A DNA stretch of 64,000 nucleotides from Pseudoflavitalea sp. G-6-1-2 (GCF_012927185.1 NZ_JABBGB010000001.1:1-64000); one strand, 5' to 3'. Positions 9,180 to 18,701 are shown, counted from the stretch's first letter. Made by a program: numbers and translations. Notes: generated by a model not told the origin, from the sequence alone.

Positions 9180-12100
9180 TTAGAAACTCACGTTAATGGA
9201 AAATGAATACACAGGCCGGATACTCAGGTTAATATCAGGGCTTGTGCCTGATTGTGTGGGGTCCTGTCCACGCAGATCCTTATTGGCCCAGGTGAATAAG
9301 TTAGACCCGGATAAGCTGAGCGTTGCAGCTTTGAGGTGCATAAGCCGACATAGTTCAGGCGTGCAGGAGTATCTCAGATTAGCTGATTGCAATTTGATGT
9401 AATCTCCGCTTACCACTCTAACATCTGCATTATCATACATCTGATAATAATCACTGCCAATATCCCAACCTGGCACTCTGAGAAAAACAGGATTCCCATC
9501 TCCTGAAATTAGTCCGGAATATAGCCCAGGTATTTTGGTTTGCAGTTCATCACCCGGATAGCGCCAGCGATCTACAAATTCTTTACGGAGATTGGTTTGG
9601 GAAGAAGGCCGGTAACTGCCATAGTTACCCGAAGCAATCTGCAGCAGTCTTATTTTGTTACCAATACTGTACGTGATGTTTACACCTAGCGACCAGCTGC
9701 CGTATGCAACATAATTCGAAATCCCCCCTTGCAATACAGGCTCACGTTTTCCGGCTATTACCATCACATTACTCACTATTTCTTCGGGACTCAACTTGCT
9801 GTATTTTGCCGCCAGTGCATCTGCATTTTCGAGCTCAGCACCATAAAAGACCGGTTGCCCTTCCTTATTCAGTCCTTTAAATCTGTAAGCATAAAAAGTA
9901 TTGATTGCCTTTCCGTTCAATATCACATTACCAGACAGGTAATCATTATAAGAGACCTGGTTTTGAATTCCGGGTAAAGCTCTGTTGTTGTTTTTGCTGA
10001 TTGCATTATCGATCAACCTGTTTACAATCTGACCAAGCTGAGGATCGATTCGCCAGATGAATCTCTTATTCTTGCCTCCGATATTTTGATTGATTGGGAT
10101 AAAGTTGAATTGCAGTTCGATTCCCTTGTTTTCGATATCTCCTCCGTTTATCGCATAGTTTTCGAGCCCATTTACTGAAGACACATCTTTCTGTATGAAA
10201 ACGTTAGTGGTTCTTTTGTAGAAGACTCCAATAGATCCGCTGAGCTTTGATTTAAAGAGCGTGAACTCCAATGCAGCATTGTACGCGTCTGTTTTTTCCC
10301 ATTGAAGATTGGGATTGGGATAATTTGAAATGGAGGAAATAAATGTTTGATGCAGGCTGCTGTATGGTCCTTTTTCAATAATAGTATAAGGAGTCTGGCC
10401 CGGCAGCATAGTTCCCTGCGTACCATATGAAACACGCAAAGCCGCCTGATCCATCCATTTTAATCCCATAATGTCCCTGTCGATGTTCCATCTTGCTGAA
10501 AGGCCCCAGGTTGGCAGAAATCGTTCGTTGCTGCGACTGCCAAATGCATTGGAGAAATCGTTGCGTGTATTTACACTGAATACATAGCGGTCGTCGTAAA
10601 TATAACTGGCTGTAAGGTATGCAGAAGCGAGATTGGTCAGCCCTTCTGTAACAGCAGGCCTTATGCTGGCGACATGCAGTGCATGGGTAGGATAAACTGC
10701 CGGATCGATATAGGCAAAAGTATACCCTCTTGCAGGATAATAGCCTGTATTGTATTGCGTAAAACTGCTGTTCTTCATGGAAGACAACTCAGCTCCAAAC
10801 GTTGCGTTGATCAGGTGTTTGTTAGCAGCATCAGCAAATCGGCTGTAGTTTGCCTGTCCGCGCATTGTGTAATTGCTTACGCGGTCAGTTCGCCTGTCGA
10901 GCACACCTCCAAAAGGAATGGTGAGTGTTACCGGCACCGGATCATCCACTCTGCCATTCAATCTATCGATCGCATCTGTATTTTCTTCGAACCATTTGCG
11001 TTGTTCTGTGTTCGACATTCCGTAGGAAAGCGTTGCTTCGAGTTGCAGCCCTTTTATCAATTCATAATTAAGGTTGGTGGTTGCCATATAACTGCTTCCA
11101 TTGAGTTCATCGCCGGAATGGTCCATTTCGTTTATGATGTTGAAGGTGCTTCTGCGGGTAGTTTTAATATTATTGCTGACGGGGAAATAATGCAGACTTC
11201 CGTCTTCGTTGTAAATGGGAATAGCGCGGCTGGTTGAATACGCAAAGTTCAAAACACCCACACTTGATGGCGTATAACGGCGGTCGTTCTTATTAGCCAG
11301 TATGCTGAACTGTGCTTTCAGTTTTCTGGTATTCAAATCAAACTTTATCTGGGCAGTATAACGTTTATTGTATTCGCCTTTGATCACTCCCCTTTCATTG
11401 GTATATCCAACAGATGCGTAATAACGACTGAGCTGATTACCTCCGGAAACACCGATGGAATTGTTGGATGATATCACATCCTGCATTACTGCTCCCAACC
11501 AATCGGTATTCATCTGTTCTGCCCGGCTAACCCTGTTTTTATAGGTATCGTAATCAATGACTCCGCCATAATAATCAATAATTGCTCTCTCATAAGCTTC
11601 CAGAATACCTCTTACCGGGATCTGCCTGTTAAACATCTCTTTGGAAACATCAACCCGTTCCTGTGAAGTCATCATGTTCACATCCTTATCCGAGTATCGT
11701 GGACGGCGCGTATAAGAAATGCTGCTGTTGTAATTGATGGTTGGGGGGCCGGGAGTTCCTCTTTTAGTAGTAACTACAATCACTCCGTTGGCCGCTCTTA
11801 CTCCGTATAATGCGGTGGCAGCTGCATCTTTCAATACGTCGATACTTTCGATATCGTTTGGATTTAAACCGGAGATAGCATTGCCCACAAGATTTACAAA
11901 ATCGAGGTCATTGATCTGGTTGGCAGAAACAGGTACGGGATCAACCTGAACTATACCATCCACCACCCAAAGTGGTTCCCGCGTACCCATTATGGTGGAC
12001 GTACCGCGGATGCGCAGTTTCGGAGCAGCACCTGCCTGTCCGGAATTCTGCATCATAATCAGGCCAGGCACTCGCCCTTCCAGCATTTTATCTACTGTGG

Positions 12101-12788
12101 TGAGACCGGGCTGCATAATGGAATCCATTTTCAAACGGGTAACAGAACCTGTGAGATATTTTTGTTGAATTCTCTGATATCCAGTAGAAATAGTTACTTC
12201 ACTCATTGTATTCTGAACGAGGTCCATCGTCAGATCTATATTATTTCGTCCTTTTACTGGAACAAGCTCCTGTTTGAAACTGATATGTGTAAATGCAAGT
12301 ACATCCTTCGGATCAGCTTCGATCTGATACTTACCGTTCTGGTCTGTTTGCACTGCAGTATTCTTTTTTTCTGCACGAACTGTTACACCAATAACAGGCA
12401 TGCGGTTGCGATCCATTACCAGTCCGGTAACGCTGAAATCCTTGTCTGAAACTGCATTTCCGGGATTGCTGTTGTTCTTTGATTCTTTCTTCTTAATGAT
12501 GATGGTTCCGTCGTAAATGGTAAATGTGAGATCAGTTCCCTTTAAGCACAATTCGAGTGCCTGCGACAGGGGCATGTTCTTTACATCAAGTGTAACATTT
12601 TTAGTGCCTGCCAGCATTTTTTCGGTGATCATGATATTCAGTCTGGTTTGCGACTGTATCGACTTGAAGATTGCATCCAATGGTTGATTCTTCACCGAGA
12701 GTGAGACCGTAGGTTCATTTTCCTGCGCCTGGCTGCGCATAAATACCCCACCTAGAAATAGCAGTAAGATTGGCATTAGTTTTCTCAT
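9180..12788 (-). CDS. SusC/RagA TonB-dependent receptor with STN signalling domain
   Basis: A 1202-residue outer-membrane receptor. Signal peptide 1-22; STN (secretin/TonB N-terminal) domain about 28-102; carboxypeptidase-regulatory-like fold about 118-190; TonB plug about 215-340 including the SusC-typical TALYGVRAANGVIVVTTKRG; then the beta-barrel ending in an aromatic-rich last strand (FSINVSF). An STN domain marks a transducer that contacts a FecR anti-sigma factor in the periplasm when ligand binds. The FecR gene (12879-14081) and an ECF sigma gene (14135-14731) lie immediately upstream on the same strand. Confidence 0.95.
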   Translation of the reverse strand: MRKLMPILLLFLGGVFMRSQAQENEPTVSLSVKNQPLDAIFKSIQSQTRLNIMITEKMLAGTKNVTLDVKNMPLSQALELCLKGTDLTFTIYDGTIIIKKKESKNNSNPGNAVSDKDFSVTGLVMDRNRMPVIGVTVRAEKKNTAVQTDQNGKYQIEADPKDVLAFTHISFKQELVPVKGRNNIDLTMDLVQNTMSEVTISTGYQRIQQKYLTGSVTRLKMDSIMQPGLTTVDKMLEGRVPGLIMMQNSGQAGAAPKLRIRGTSTIMGTREPLWVVDGIVQVDPVPVSANQINDLDFVNLVGNAISGLNPNDIESIDVLKDAAATALYGVRAANGVIVVTTKRGTPGPPTINYNSSISYTRRPRYSDKDVNMMTSQERVDVSKEMFNRQIPVRGILEAYERAIIDYYGGVIDYDTYKNRVSRAEQMNTDWLGAVMQDVISSNNSIGVSGGNQLSRYYASVGYTNERGVIKGEYNKRYTAQIKFDLNTRKLKAQFSILANKNDRRYTPSSVGVLNFAYSTSRAIPIYNEDGSLHYFPVSNNIKTTRRSTFNIINEMDHSGDELNGSSYMATTNLNYELIKGLQLEATLSYGMSNTEQRKWFEENTDAIDRLNGRVDDPVPVTLTIPFGGVLDRRTDRVSNYTMRGQANYSRFADAANKHLINATFGAELSSMKNSSFTQYNTGYYPARGYTFAYIDPAVYPTHALHVASIRPAVTEGLTNLASAYLTASYIYDDRYVFSVNTRNDFSNAFGSRSNERFLPTWGLSARWNIDRDIMGLKWMDQAALRVSYGTQGTMLPGQTPYTIIEKGPYSSLHQTFISSISNYPNPNLQWEKTDAYNAALEFTLFKSKLSGSIGVFYKRTTNVFIQKDVSSVNGLENYAINGGDIENKGIELQFNFIPINQNIGGKNKRFIWRIDPQLGQIVNRLIDNAISKNNNRALPGIQNQVSYNDYLSGNVILNGKAINTFYAYRFKGLNKEGQPVFYGAELENADALAAKYSKLSPEEIVSNVMVIAGKREPVLQGGISNYVAYGSWSLGVNITYSIGNKIRLLQIASGNYGSYRPSSQTNLRKEFVDRWRYPGDELQTKIPGLYSGLISGDGNPVFLRVPGWDIGSDYYQMYDNADVRVVSGDYIKLQSANLRYSCTPELCRLMHLKAATLSLSGSNLFTWANKDLRGQDPTQSGTSPDINLSIRPVYSFSINVSF

Positions 12789-12878
12789 ACTAGCAATTAG
12801 TTAAAGCATTACTTTAAAAGGATAGGTAGCAGCATGTAAGCAATGCATGCAGCTGGTAGGATGGTTTTGGTTATCTGA

Positions 12879-14081
12879 TTATTCTGCGGATCTGATAATC
12901 AGTTTTCTGCCTTCGAAGGCAAAATTTATGTTATTGATCTGTAAAGCGCCCAGCACCGATTGCAGGCTGCTGCTACGCTTTAAGATGATAAGGAGTTTTT
13001 CATCAGGAATGGTTCCTTCATATACCACATCAAGGTTATACCACCTCGCAAATTCGCGGAGAATGATGGGCAGTTCTACTTTATCGAAATAAAAGTAGCC
13101 GTTCTTCCATGCGATCGTTTCTTCTGTATTGATAGATCTCTTTACTACAAGTTCTTCGTTCAGCTTCATCTGAGATTGCTGATTTACTGATAGCAGTACA
13201 GCACTTTTTTTATTGCTTACCCTTACCGAACCTTCCAGCAGCGTGGTTTTCACCAGTGGCTCATTGTCGTAAGCATTCACGTTAAAGCTTGTACCCAATA
13301 CATCGATCAGCATTTCACCCACTTTAACACGAAAAGGTTTCTTTGCATCTTTTGCCACTTCGAAATAAGCTTCGCCTGTTACAGATACTATGCGTTCCTT
13401 ATCGGTAAAAGCCACCGGATATTTTATAGAAGAAGAAGCATTCAGCCAAACCCTGCTACCATCCGGCAATGTTAGTTTATATTGACTGCCAGTGGATGTG
13501 GCCATTTCATTCAGCAGGTTGTTTTTCATGGCTGTACCTGCTTCATATTTTATCTGACCATCTTCCAGTTTTACAATTTTGGATTCACCATCTTTTGCGA
13601 TAACCCCAACACCTGCGCTATCGAGTTGAACAACTGAACCATCGGATAGTGTAAGCCTTGCCTTATCGTAGGCAGGAGCTAACTCATTTTGATCAGCAAC
13701 AATGGCCGGCTTTACCCGTGATTGGTTGATCCTGTAAACATATGCTCCCACTGCAATCAGCAGTATTGCAGCAGCGGCGTATCTGATCCATTTTCTTCTG
13801 AAGACCACTATGCGTCCTTCACGTAGATCAACGTCCACAGCCACATTGATTGGAATATTGGCATTGCGCAATGCCTGATCTACTTTCTGCCTGTTTTCCA
13901 ACAACGATCTTACTTCCTTCTGCCATAGCTCAGCACGATGGAACTCTTCATATATGGCGTTATTCTCAGACGCAGCATTGCGCCACTCATCCAGCCGCTT
14001 TCTTTCAGTCTCATCCAGTTCATTGGAGATGGACCTGAAAAGCAGTTGACTAATAGAATTGATATCGTCGGAACCAGACAT
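12879..14081 (-). CDS. FecR-family anti-sigma factor
   Basis: A 400-residue single-pass inner-membrane regulator. The cytoplasmic N-terminal 100 residues should bind the sigma factor. A membrane helix is at about 101-117 (YAAAAILLIAVGAYVYR). The periplasmic FecR domain is at about 190-290 (SQYKLTLPDGSRVWLNASSS, VTGEAYFEVAKDAKKPFRVK, LGTSFNVNAY), and a C-terminal DUF4974-type domain at about 330-397. It lies 53 bp after the sigma gene and 90 bp before the STN-type SusC gene, the standard Bacteroidota surface-signalling order. It should hold the sigma factor inactive until the receptor signals. Confidence 0.93.
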   Translation of the reverse strand: MSGSDDINSISQLLFRSISNELDETERKRLDEWRNAASENNAIYEEFHRAELWQKEVRSLLENRQKVDQALRNANIPINVAVDVDLREGRIVVFRRKWIRYAAAAILLIAVGAYVYRINQSRVKPAIVADQNELAPAYDKARLTLSDGSVVQLDSAGVGVIAKDGESKIVKLEDGQIKYEAGTAMKNNLLNEMATSTGSQYKLTLPDGSRVWLNASSSIKYPVAFTDKERIVSVTGEAYFEVAKDAKKPFRVKVGEMLIDVLGTSFNVNAYDNEPLVKTTLLEGSVRVSNKKSAVLLSVNQQSQMKLNEELVVKRSINTEETIAWKNGYFYFDKVELPIILREFARWYNLDVVYEGTIPDEKLLIILKRSSSLQSVLGALQINNINFAFEGRKLIIRSAE

Positions 14082-14134
14082 ATCCTAATTACGGGAGTAT
14101 GAAGAAATTGTTACCGGATTTTTCGGACAATTTT

Positions 14135-14731
14135 TTAATCGAAGTAATGCGGGGAGATTGCTGCCAGCAGAAGGGCAAACTCCAGACCAGACAATTTTTT
14201 CCGTAGCATGTCAAGCGCCTGAGACTTTTTGGTACGAACTGTTGAATCTTTCAGGTTCAAACGCTCTCCGATCTGTTCATTGTTTAGTCCTTCCACATAG
14301 GCAAGCCTGAAAACATCCCTGAGATAATCCGGGAGTTTATCGATCTCCTCAAGGATCAGTGCATATACGCGTGCCCTGATCAATTCCTGTTGGTAGTTAT
14401 CTGTAGTTTGGTGGTCTTCCAGCTGTTTTAGCTGCTCGTAATGCTTATCCTCCGTTTTCTGAAGGCGCAGGTGATCAATGGATAAATTTCTGGTGGTTAA
14501 TAGTAATGAATTACGCAGATGTTGTAAAGATTCGAATTGTTTGGGCTGATTCCACAGCCGGATAAATACTTCGGCAGTTATATCGGCGGCTCCTTCCTCT
14601 CCTACATATTTTTTGGCCTGGAGTATTACAGCAGGATAAAGCTGCTGATAAACGCTGCAGTATGCCTCGCTTTCACCAGCATTCAGACGCCTTATGAGTT
14701 CCTCTTGGTTATTGAATGGACCTCCATTCAC
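14135..14731 (-). CDS. ECF sigma factor of a SusC/FecR signalling system
   Basis: A 198-residue sigma-70 family protein. Region 2 is at about 24-95 (EGAADITAEVFIRLW, LRNSLLLTTRNLSIDHLR). Region 4 is at about 130-180 (LPDYLRDVFRLAYVEGLNNE, helix-turn-helix IGERLNLKDSTVRTKKSQ). It ends with a hydrophobic tail FALLLAAISPHYFD. It is the first gene of the block sigma-FecR-SusC-SusD-lipoprotein. A good TAnnTTTG-type promoter lies 50 bp upstream on the same strand. It should transcribe the SusC/SusD genes once released by FecR. Confidence 0.92.
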   Translation of the reverse strand: MNGGPFNNQEELIRRLNAGESEAYCSVYQQLYPAVILQAKKYVGEEGAADITAEVFIRLWNQPKQFESLQHLRNSLLLTTRNLSIDHLRLQKTEDKHYEQLKQLEDHQTTDNYQQELIRARVYALILEEIDKLPDYLRDVFRLAYVEGLNNEQIGERLNLKDSTVRTKKSQALDMLRKKLSGLEFALLLAAISPHYFD

Positions 14732-14780
14732 CGGATTAGTAATTTAAGGTTAGCACCGATACATATATCAGAGTCAAAAA

Positions 14781-14809
14781 CAAATGTAGCTTGAGGCGAA
14801 TATACGCAA
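14781..14809 (-). promoter_or_regulatory. Bacteroidota-type promoter of the sigma-FecR-SusCD block
   Basis: Read on the minus strand, TACATTTG (14788-14781) matches the TAnnTTTG -7 element exactly, with a TTG (14809-14807) 18 nt upstream as the -33 element. The sigma start codon lies about 50 nt downstream. This is a pattern match only; no transcript data are available. Confidence 0.5.
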
Positions 14810-15240
14810 GTTGACTGTAAATGGGTGTAGCATAAGGCAGGCACCTTTCCCGGAGAGTGCATATATCAACCACGGCCTCTGGTCGGATGCGGGAGGAAGC
14901 ACAAAGGGAGTAAGTATACAGTAAGTAGCAGGTATGGTCCGGATCAACGTGGAGGTAACGTGGACTTGATCTGGAAGTGTGCTGGAATTGAGGTGAACGT
15001 CTTTTCGGAGGTGTTTGGAAGGACTGTTTTGCTGTAGCATGATGCATACAGCAGTTGTTGGAGTAAAATGGATGGTGAGTGCAATGACATTTCGAAGAGA
15101 TTTGGAGTAGAATTGATCAAAAAACGATGGTTGAGATAATAAGGGTATGCGGAGGCTTGCTCCGGAGTGAGAAATTGAATTGGTTCGCCCTAAAATGCTT
15201 CGCTTAATTTTTCAACGAAGTGCTGAAAGAAAGGAATATG
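14782..15240. other. Intergenic region without a convincing gene
   Basis: Between the sigma gene start at 14731 and the end of the unknown-function gene at 15241. Apart from the promoter at its left end it holds an inverted repeat GCTGTA (15031-15036) / TACAGC (15047-15052) enclosing the palindrome GCATGATGC. Short open frames here show no start-site support or family resemblance. I see nothing else. Confidence 0.5.
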
Positions 15241-16104
15241 CTATTCTCTTTGTTCTTTCAGACGAGTATCGCGAGATAATTGGTCGCGTATTGAATCAGG
15301 CAACTGTTGCATGCTTTCTTCACTATCAGATTGCCGCGAATATTGTGCCAGTACTGCGTTTGAGGCCGGTTGATTTACCTGTAGTTTTTGCTGCTGTTGC
15401 CGACGTTGTTTGTAACGAAGTTGCCTGCGCTGTTTTTTGCTGAGGGTATCTAAAGGTGGTACTTCTACCTTGATGATCTCAGTACAATGGAATCGTTTAT
15501 CGTACAAAGGATATTTACCCATATAAGGATTGGCCTGCAACACTACCATCAGTGTGCCTTTGCCGGGAACATTCGCATTGCATACCAAAGGAGTTTCCAG
15601 TGGCTTATCCTCGTGCTTTGCTGTAAATTCATGAGTGAACGCATGCTCCCTGAGATTATTGACTTTGCCTGTTGCCAGATCAATCCTCATGGCAATGAGT
15701 TTGATCTCCATATGCGTAACACGTAAAAGCCTGGGAGGTATGATGTATCTGATGCGGAGGATATTGTCAGTATCCAAAATATGGGAGGATACGAAATTTG
15801 CTATGCGGGTTTGCTGATTGAAACGAAAACCACGTAATCCTTCTACGCCCTCTTCGATGAGTTTTTTGTTCAGGCGGTTTACATGGCTGCCGTCTTTCTT
15901 TCCTTTCAGGTATGGCGCTAAAGCCTGCCGGATGAGCTTGCCGGTATGACTCGCATCTCCGAATGCCCTCGCTGCATTGCGCGTAGATTCTGTTTGTGCT
16001 ACATGCTCAGGCATACTGCGCAGACAATGTTTGCCGTTTCGTTTGTAGCTGATGAGATCACCGAACCTGCCAGTGAACTTTACTTTCCCTGTGAGTATAG
16101 GCAT
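15241..16104 (-). CDS. Conserved Bacteroidota protein of unknown function
   Basis: A 287-residue basic protein with no signal peptide or membrane helix. Its N-terminus (V-K-F-T-G-R-F-G-D-L-I-S-Y near residues 8-20, then a short R-rich strand and ESTRNAARAFGDASHTGKLIR) follows the pattern of a Bacteroidota protein set that begins K-G-x-x-x-x-x-G-x-x-G-D/N-x-x-x-Y and continues RTRENxxEFGxxxxxGK.LR. Members of that set are uncharacterised as far as I know. Residues 225-287 are rich in Q, R and K (KQRRQLRYKQRRQQQQ) and look disordered. No neighbour gives a functional clue. Start is ATG 16104, matching the family N-terminus. Confidence 0.6.
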   Translation of the reverse strand: MPILTGKVKFTGRFGDLISYKRNGKHCLRSMPEHVAQTESTRNAARAFGDASHTGKLIRQALAPYLKGKKDGSHVNRLNKKLIEEGVEGLRGFRFNQQTRIANFVSSHILDTDNILRIRYIIPPRLLRVTHMEIKLIAMRIDLATGKVNNLREHAFTHEFTAKHEDKPLETPLVCNANVPGKGTLMVVLQANPYMGKYPLYDKRFHCTEIIKVEVPPLDTLSKKQRRQLRYKQRRQQQQKLQVNQPASNAVLAQYSRQSDSEESMQQLPDSIRDQLSRDTRLKEQRE

Positions 16105-16341
16105 AAAACATAGGTTTGACTTGAATTTACGGTTTATGCTATCAATGCTCTTCAGAACAGGTTAGCAGTTATTTAAGCCTCACCGGAACGGTATTGGAGA
16201 TTATTCATCAGCTTCCATGGTGCGGTAATAGGTTTGTTCAAAGAGCTTCTGAGGAGAAATGGAAGTTTTCTAAATTTGACCTGTCTCAATTATACCTTGC
16301 CAAAGTCCAGATCACACCCCGCTTTAATACAACCGGAATAG

Positions 16342-16349
16342 TAGCTTTG
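16342..16349 (+). promoter_or_regulatory. Putative -7 element of the SRPBCC gene
   Basis: TAGCTTTG matches TAnnTTTG exactly and lies 38 nt before the ATG at 16388. No clear TTTG or TTG is present at the usual -33 distance, so this is a half match. Confidence 0.35.
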
Positions 16350-16387
16350 TGTACTGCCTCAATCTATGACAATCTAAAAAAAAAGTT

Positions 16388-16885
16388 ATGCAAAATCAGG
16401 ATTTCACCACAACCATTCTGGTAGATCAATCACCCGAAGAAGCATTTGCAGCCATCAACAAAGTCAGCAGCTGGTGGAATGAGGATATCACCGGAAGCAC
16501 AGATACCCTCGGAAGTACGTTCAAGTACCGCTATCGTGATGTTCATGCCACTACCCTGAGAATAGATGAACTCGTTCCCGGAAAAAAAGTGGTATGGCAT
16601 GTAGTGGAAAACTACTTCAATTTCACTGAAGACAAAACAGAATGGACAGGCGACACCATCATATTCGAGATATCCACCAAAGGCAATCAAACTGAGGTTC
16701 GTTTCAGTCAGAATGGACTTACCCCCCTCAGTGAATGCTACAATGTTTGCCGCGAGGCCTGGTCTCATTTCATCAACGAGAGCCTGTTTGCACTCATTAC
16801 TACCGGCAAGGGTGATCCTGTTGCCAAAGATGATTCAAATGAGAACTTCAATGAGGAGCTCCGTGAGAAACACGGCATAAACTAA
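16388..16885 (+). CDS. SRPBCC-fold (START/Bet v1-like, AHSA1-type) domain protein
   Basis: A 165-residue cytoplasmic single-domain protein. The pattern DQSPEEAFAAINKVSSWW near the N-terminus, G.TFKYRY, a central P-G-K-K-V-V-W-H-V and T-E-V-R-F-S-Q-N-G-L before a final long helix (CREAWSHFINESLFALIT) fits the ligand-binding SRPBCC superfamily. Such proteins often bind small hydrophobic molecules; the ligand here is unknown. It stands alone on the plus strand, with a TAnnTTTG element 38 nt upstream. Confidence 0.82.
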   Translation: MQNQDFTTTILVDQSPEEAFAAINKVSSWWNEDITGSTDTLGSTFKYRYRDVHATTLRIDELVPGKKVVWHVVENYFNFTEDKTEWTGDTIIFEISTKGNQTEVRFSQNGLTPLSECYNVCREAWSHFINESLFALITTGKGDPVAKDDSNENFNEELREKHGIN

Positions 16886-17031
16886 TCGGAGAAATTCAGT
16901 GGGCCTTATCCTTGTGGGTTGGTCAGGAATTACGATACCGTTTTTTGCATTTTTTCAGTAAATTGGAAAACTGATTTATTGGAACAGCGCAAGGATCAGT
17001 TAACTACTTCCTGATACAACCTTTTTCTATT

Positions 17032-18108
17032 ATGCCCCATTCAATCGCCTGCTACAGACGCTTTTTCATATTCCTGCTTTTTGTGTTGTTCGCGTTTCAA
17101 TCTTATTCTCAGAAGGATAAGATCGATACCTGGCTCGAACAACAAATGCAGCAGCAAAAGATCGTTGGCCTCACAATCGGCATAGTTAAGAACGGCAAAC
17201 TGTATAAAACAAAGAGCTATGGCATGGCCAATCTCGAACAGAATTTGCCTGCCGGTAATGAAACGGTATACAAGCTTGCATCGGTAAGCAAACAGATGGT
17301 GGCTGCAGGAACCATGCTGCTGATACAGGAAGGAAAACTGAGACTTACCGACCCCATGACCCGATACTTTAAAGATGCACCGGAAGCCTGGAACGGAATC
17401 ACTATCAGGCACCTGCTCAATCATACATCCGGATTGCAGAGAGAGTCGCCCGCATTCGATGGAAATACGATCCAGTCGGATTCTGTACTGATCAGAGCAG
17501 CCTACAAAGACACGATGCTCTTTGCTACAGGAAGCAAATGGGTGTATTGCAATCTGGGATATTTCATGCTCGCAGACATCATCAGACAGCTGAGCGGTAA
17601 ATCGTTCACCAGCTATATGCAGCAGCTGGTTTTCGACAAATACGGATTGACTTCAACACAACCAACCTCCACCCGTAAAATTGTTCCTCACAGAGCCGGC
17701 GGTTATGAGCGCCGCGGAGGCGATACCATTCTGAATGCAGAAGAGATCACTGCCTTCAGGCCAAGTGGCGCGTTTATCTCCAATATCGGCGATATGTTGA
17801 AATGGGAAATGATGATGCAACAGTCGCAGTTGCTGACGAAACAGAACTGGCAAAAACTATGGAGCGATACTGTCTTCACCGGCGCCAAAAGACCCGATGG
17901 CACAAAAGTATATTATGGTTATGGCTGGAATGTATCGAAGTATCAGAACAGAAACGTGGTGTTCCATGCTGGCAGCCTGCCCGGTTTCCGATCTGCATTC
18001 TACCGGTTTCCTGATGAGAATACAGCCATCATCATTCTTACTAATTCGGAACCTGTGAATATAAACCCACTGGCGTTAGGAGTTGCAGATATTTTGTTTG
18101 AAAAATGA
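17032..18108 (+). CDS. Serine hydrolase of the class C beta-lactamase family
   Basis: A 358-residue exported enzyme with a signal peptide at about 1-27 (hydrophobic FFIFLLFVLFAF, cleavage near SYSQ). The three active-site motifs of the family are present: SVSK with nucleophile Ser84 and Lys87, Tyr172-x-Asn174 (YCN), and His312-Ala-Gly314 in place of the K-T-G triad. H-x-G is usual in esterase or D-aminopeptidase members and less so in true penicillin-degrading enzymes. The likely role is hydrolysis of an ester or D-amino peptide in the periplasm; calling it antibiotic resistance is not supported. It stands as a single gene. Confidence 0.88.
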   Translation: MPHSIACYRRFFIFLLFVLFAFQSYSQKDKIDTWLEQQMQQQKIVGLTIGIVKNGKLYKTKSYGMANLEQNLPAGNETVYKLASVSKQMVAAGTMLLIQEGKLRLTDPMTRYFKDAPEAWNGITIRHLLNHTSGLQRESPAFDGNTIQSDSVLIRAAYKDTMLFATGSKWVYCNLGYFMLADIIRQLSGKSFTSYMQQLVFDKYGLTSTQPTSTRKIVPHRAGGYERRGGDTILNAEEITAFRPSGAFISNIGDMLKWEMMMQQSQLLTKQNWQKLWSDTVFTGAKRPDGTKVYYGYGWNVSKYQNRNVVFHAGSLPGFRSAFYRFPDENTAIIILTNSEPVNINPLALGVADILFEK

Positions 18109-18123
18109 ACAGGACTGATCTTC

Positions 18124-18591
18124 TCAATAATTCTTAAACTTCAGGTCTTTTATCTGAAGCCTGCTTTTGATTGTTGATTCGTTTGGATAATCCTTTATAA
18201 CAATAATCAGATTGTAAAACACCAACAGGATCCCATTATTTAAATGTGCAGCGAGATAAACTACACAGAAGAAACCGATTACCGCCAAAGTCCATACCGA
18301 CATGGCTTTATTGTATTGCAGGTATTCCTTGAATTTGAGATCAGGAGAAGTTTCAGCTGCCATGGCCTCCAATCTTTTTTTGTTGGACCTGGCGCTCAGG
18401 ATCATTAACAGCATCGGTAAAACCAATAAAACAACTATGAACACTGTGCCGGGAACATTTATAAGCTGAGGGAGATGTGCTTTAATGTCGATCATATGTG
18501 TGGCAAAGACGATCGCCGCTGCAATGAGAAATAACCAGGTGAACTGTTTTCTAAGTGGCTTCAGGTCAAACACAGGCGCATCAGGACTCAT
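18124..18591 (-). CDS. Small membrane protein of unknown function
   Basis: A 155-residue protein with four predicted membrane helices: about 15-31 (FTWLFLIAAAIVFATHM), 44-65 (TVFIVVLLVLPMLLMILSA), 95-112 (VWTLAVIGFFCVVYLAA) and 117-131 (GILLVFYNLIIVIKDY). A charged loop SNKKRLEAMA lies between helices 2 and 3. I do not recognise a family. It is convergent with the serine hydrolase gene (15 bp between stops) and separated from the gene upstream by a strong terminator, so it is probably transcribed alone. Confidence 0.65.
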   Translation of the reverse strand: MSPDAPVFDLKPLRKQFTWLFLIAAAIVFATHMIDIKAHLPQLINVPGTVFIVVLLVLPMLLMILSARSNKKRLEAMAAETSPDLKFKEYLQYNKAMSVWTLAVIGFFCVVYLAAHLNNGILLVFYNLIIVIKDYPNESTIKSRLQIKDLKFKNY

Positions 18592-18661
18592 AAAATGATT
18601 TTATGTTTGCGGGCTGATGTATCTCTAAGTAACAAAATAATATTCAATATTGCCAGCATAA

Positions 18662-18701
18662 AATAAAAACGGAGGGCAGATCAACAATTGATCTGCCCTC
18701 C
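18662..18701 (-). terminator. Rho-independent terminator of the S9 peptidase gene
   Basis: Perfect 14-bp inverted repeat (18671-18684 / 18688-18701, arm GGAGGGCAGATCAA) with a 3-nt loop. On the minus strand it is followed by a T-rich run (GTTTTTATTTT). It lies 46 bp past the peptidase stop. Confidence 0.85.

Noticed and set aside
10674-11237. Plus-strand open frame of 187 residues
   Set aside because: Antisense to the SusC barrel, with no recognisable protein features.
1-14731. Reading the MutS-like gene, sigma and transporter as a defence island
   Set aside because: No nuclease, toxin, restriction or phage-sensing gene is present; the block is dominated by envelope transport and regulation.
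14736-15047. Minus-strand open frame of 103 residues upstream of the sigma gene
   Set aside because: It overlaps the predicted sigma promoter and its translation is low-complexity, with no start-site support.
17032-18108. Calling the serine hydrolase an antibiotic-resistance beta-lactamase
   Set aside because: The third motif is His-Ala-Gly, not Lys-Thr-Gly, and there is no linked AmpR-type regulator; esterase or peptidase activity is as likely.
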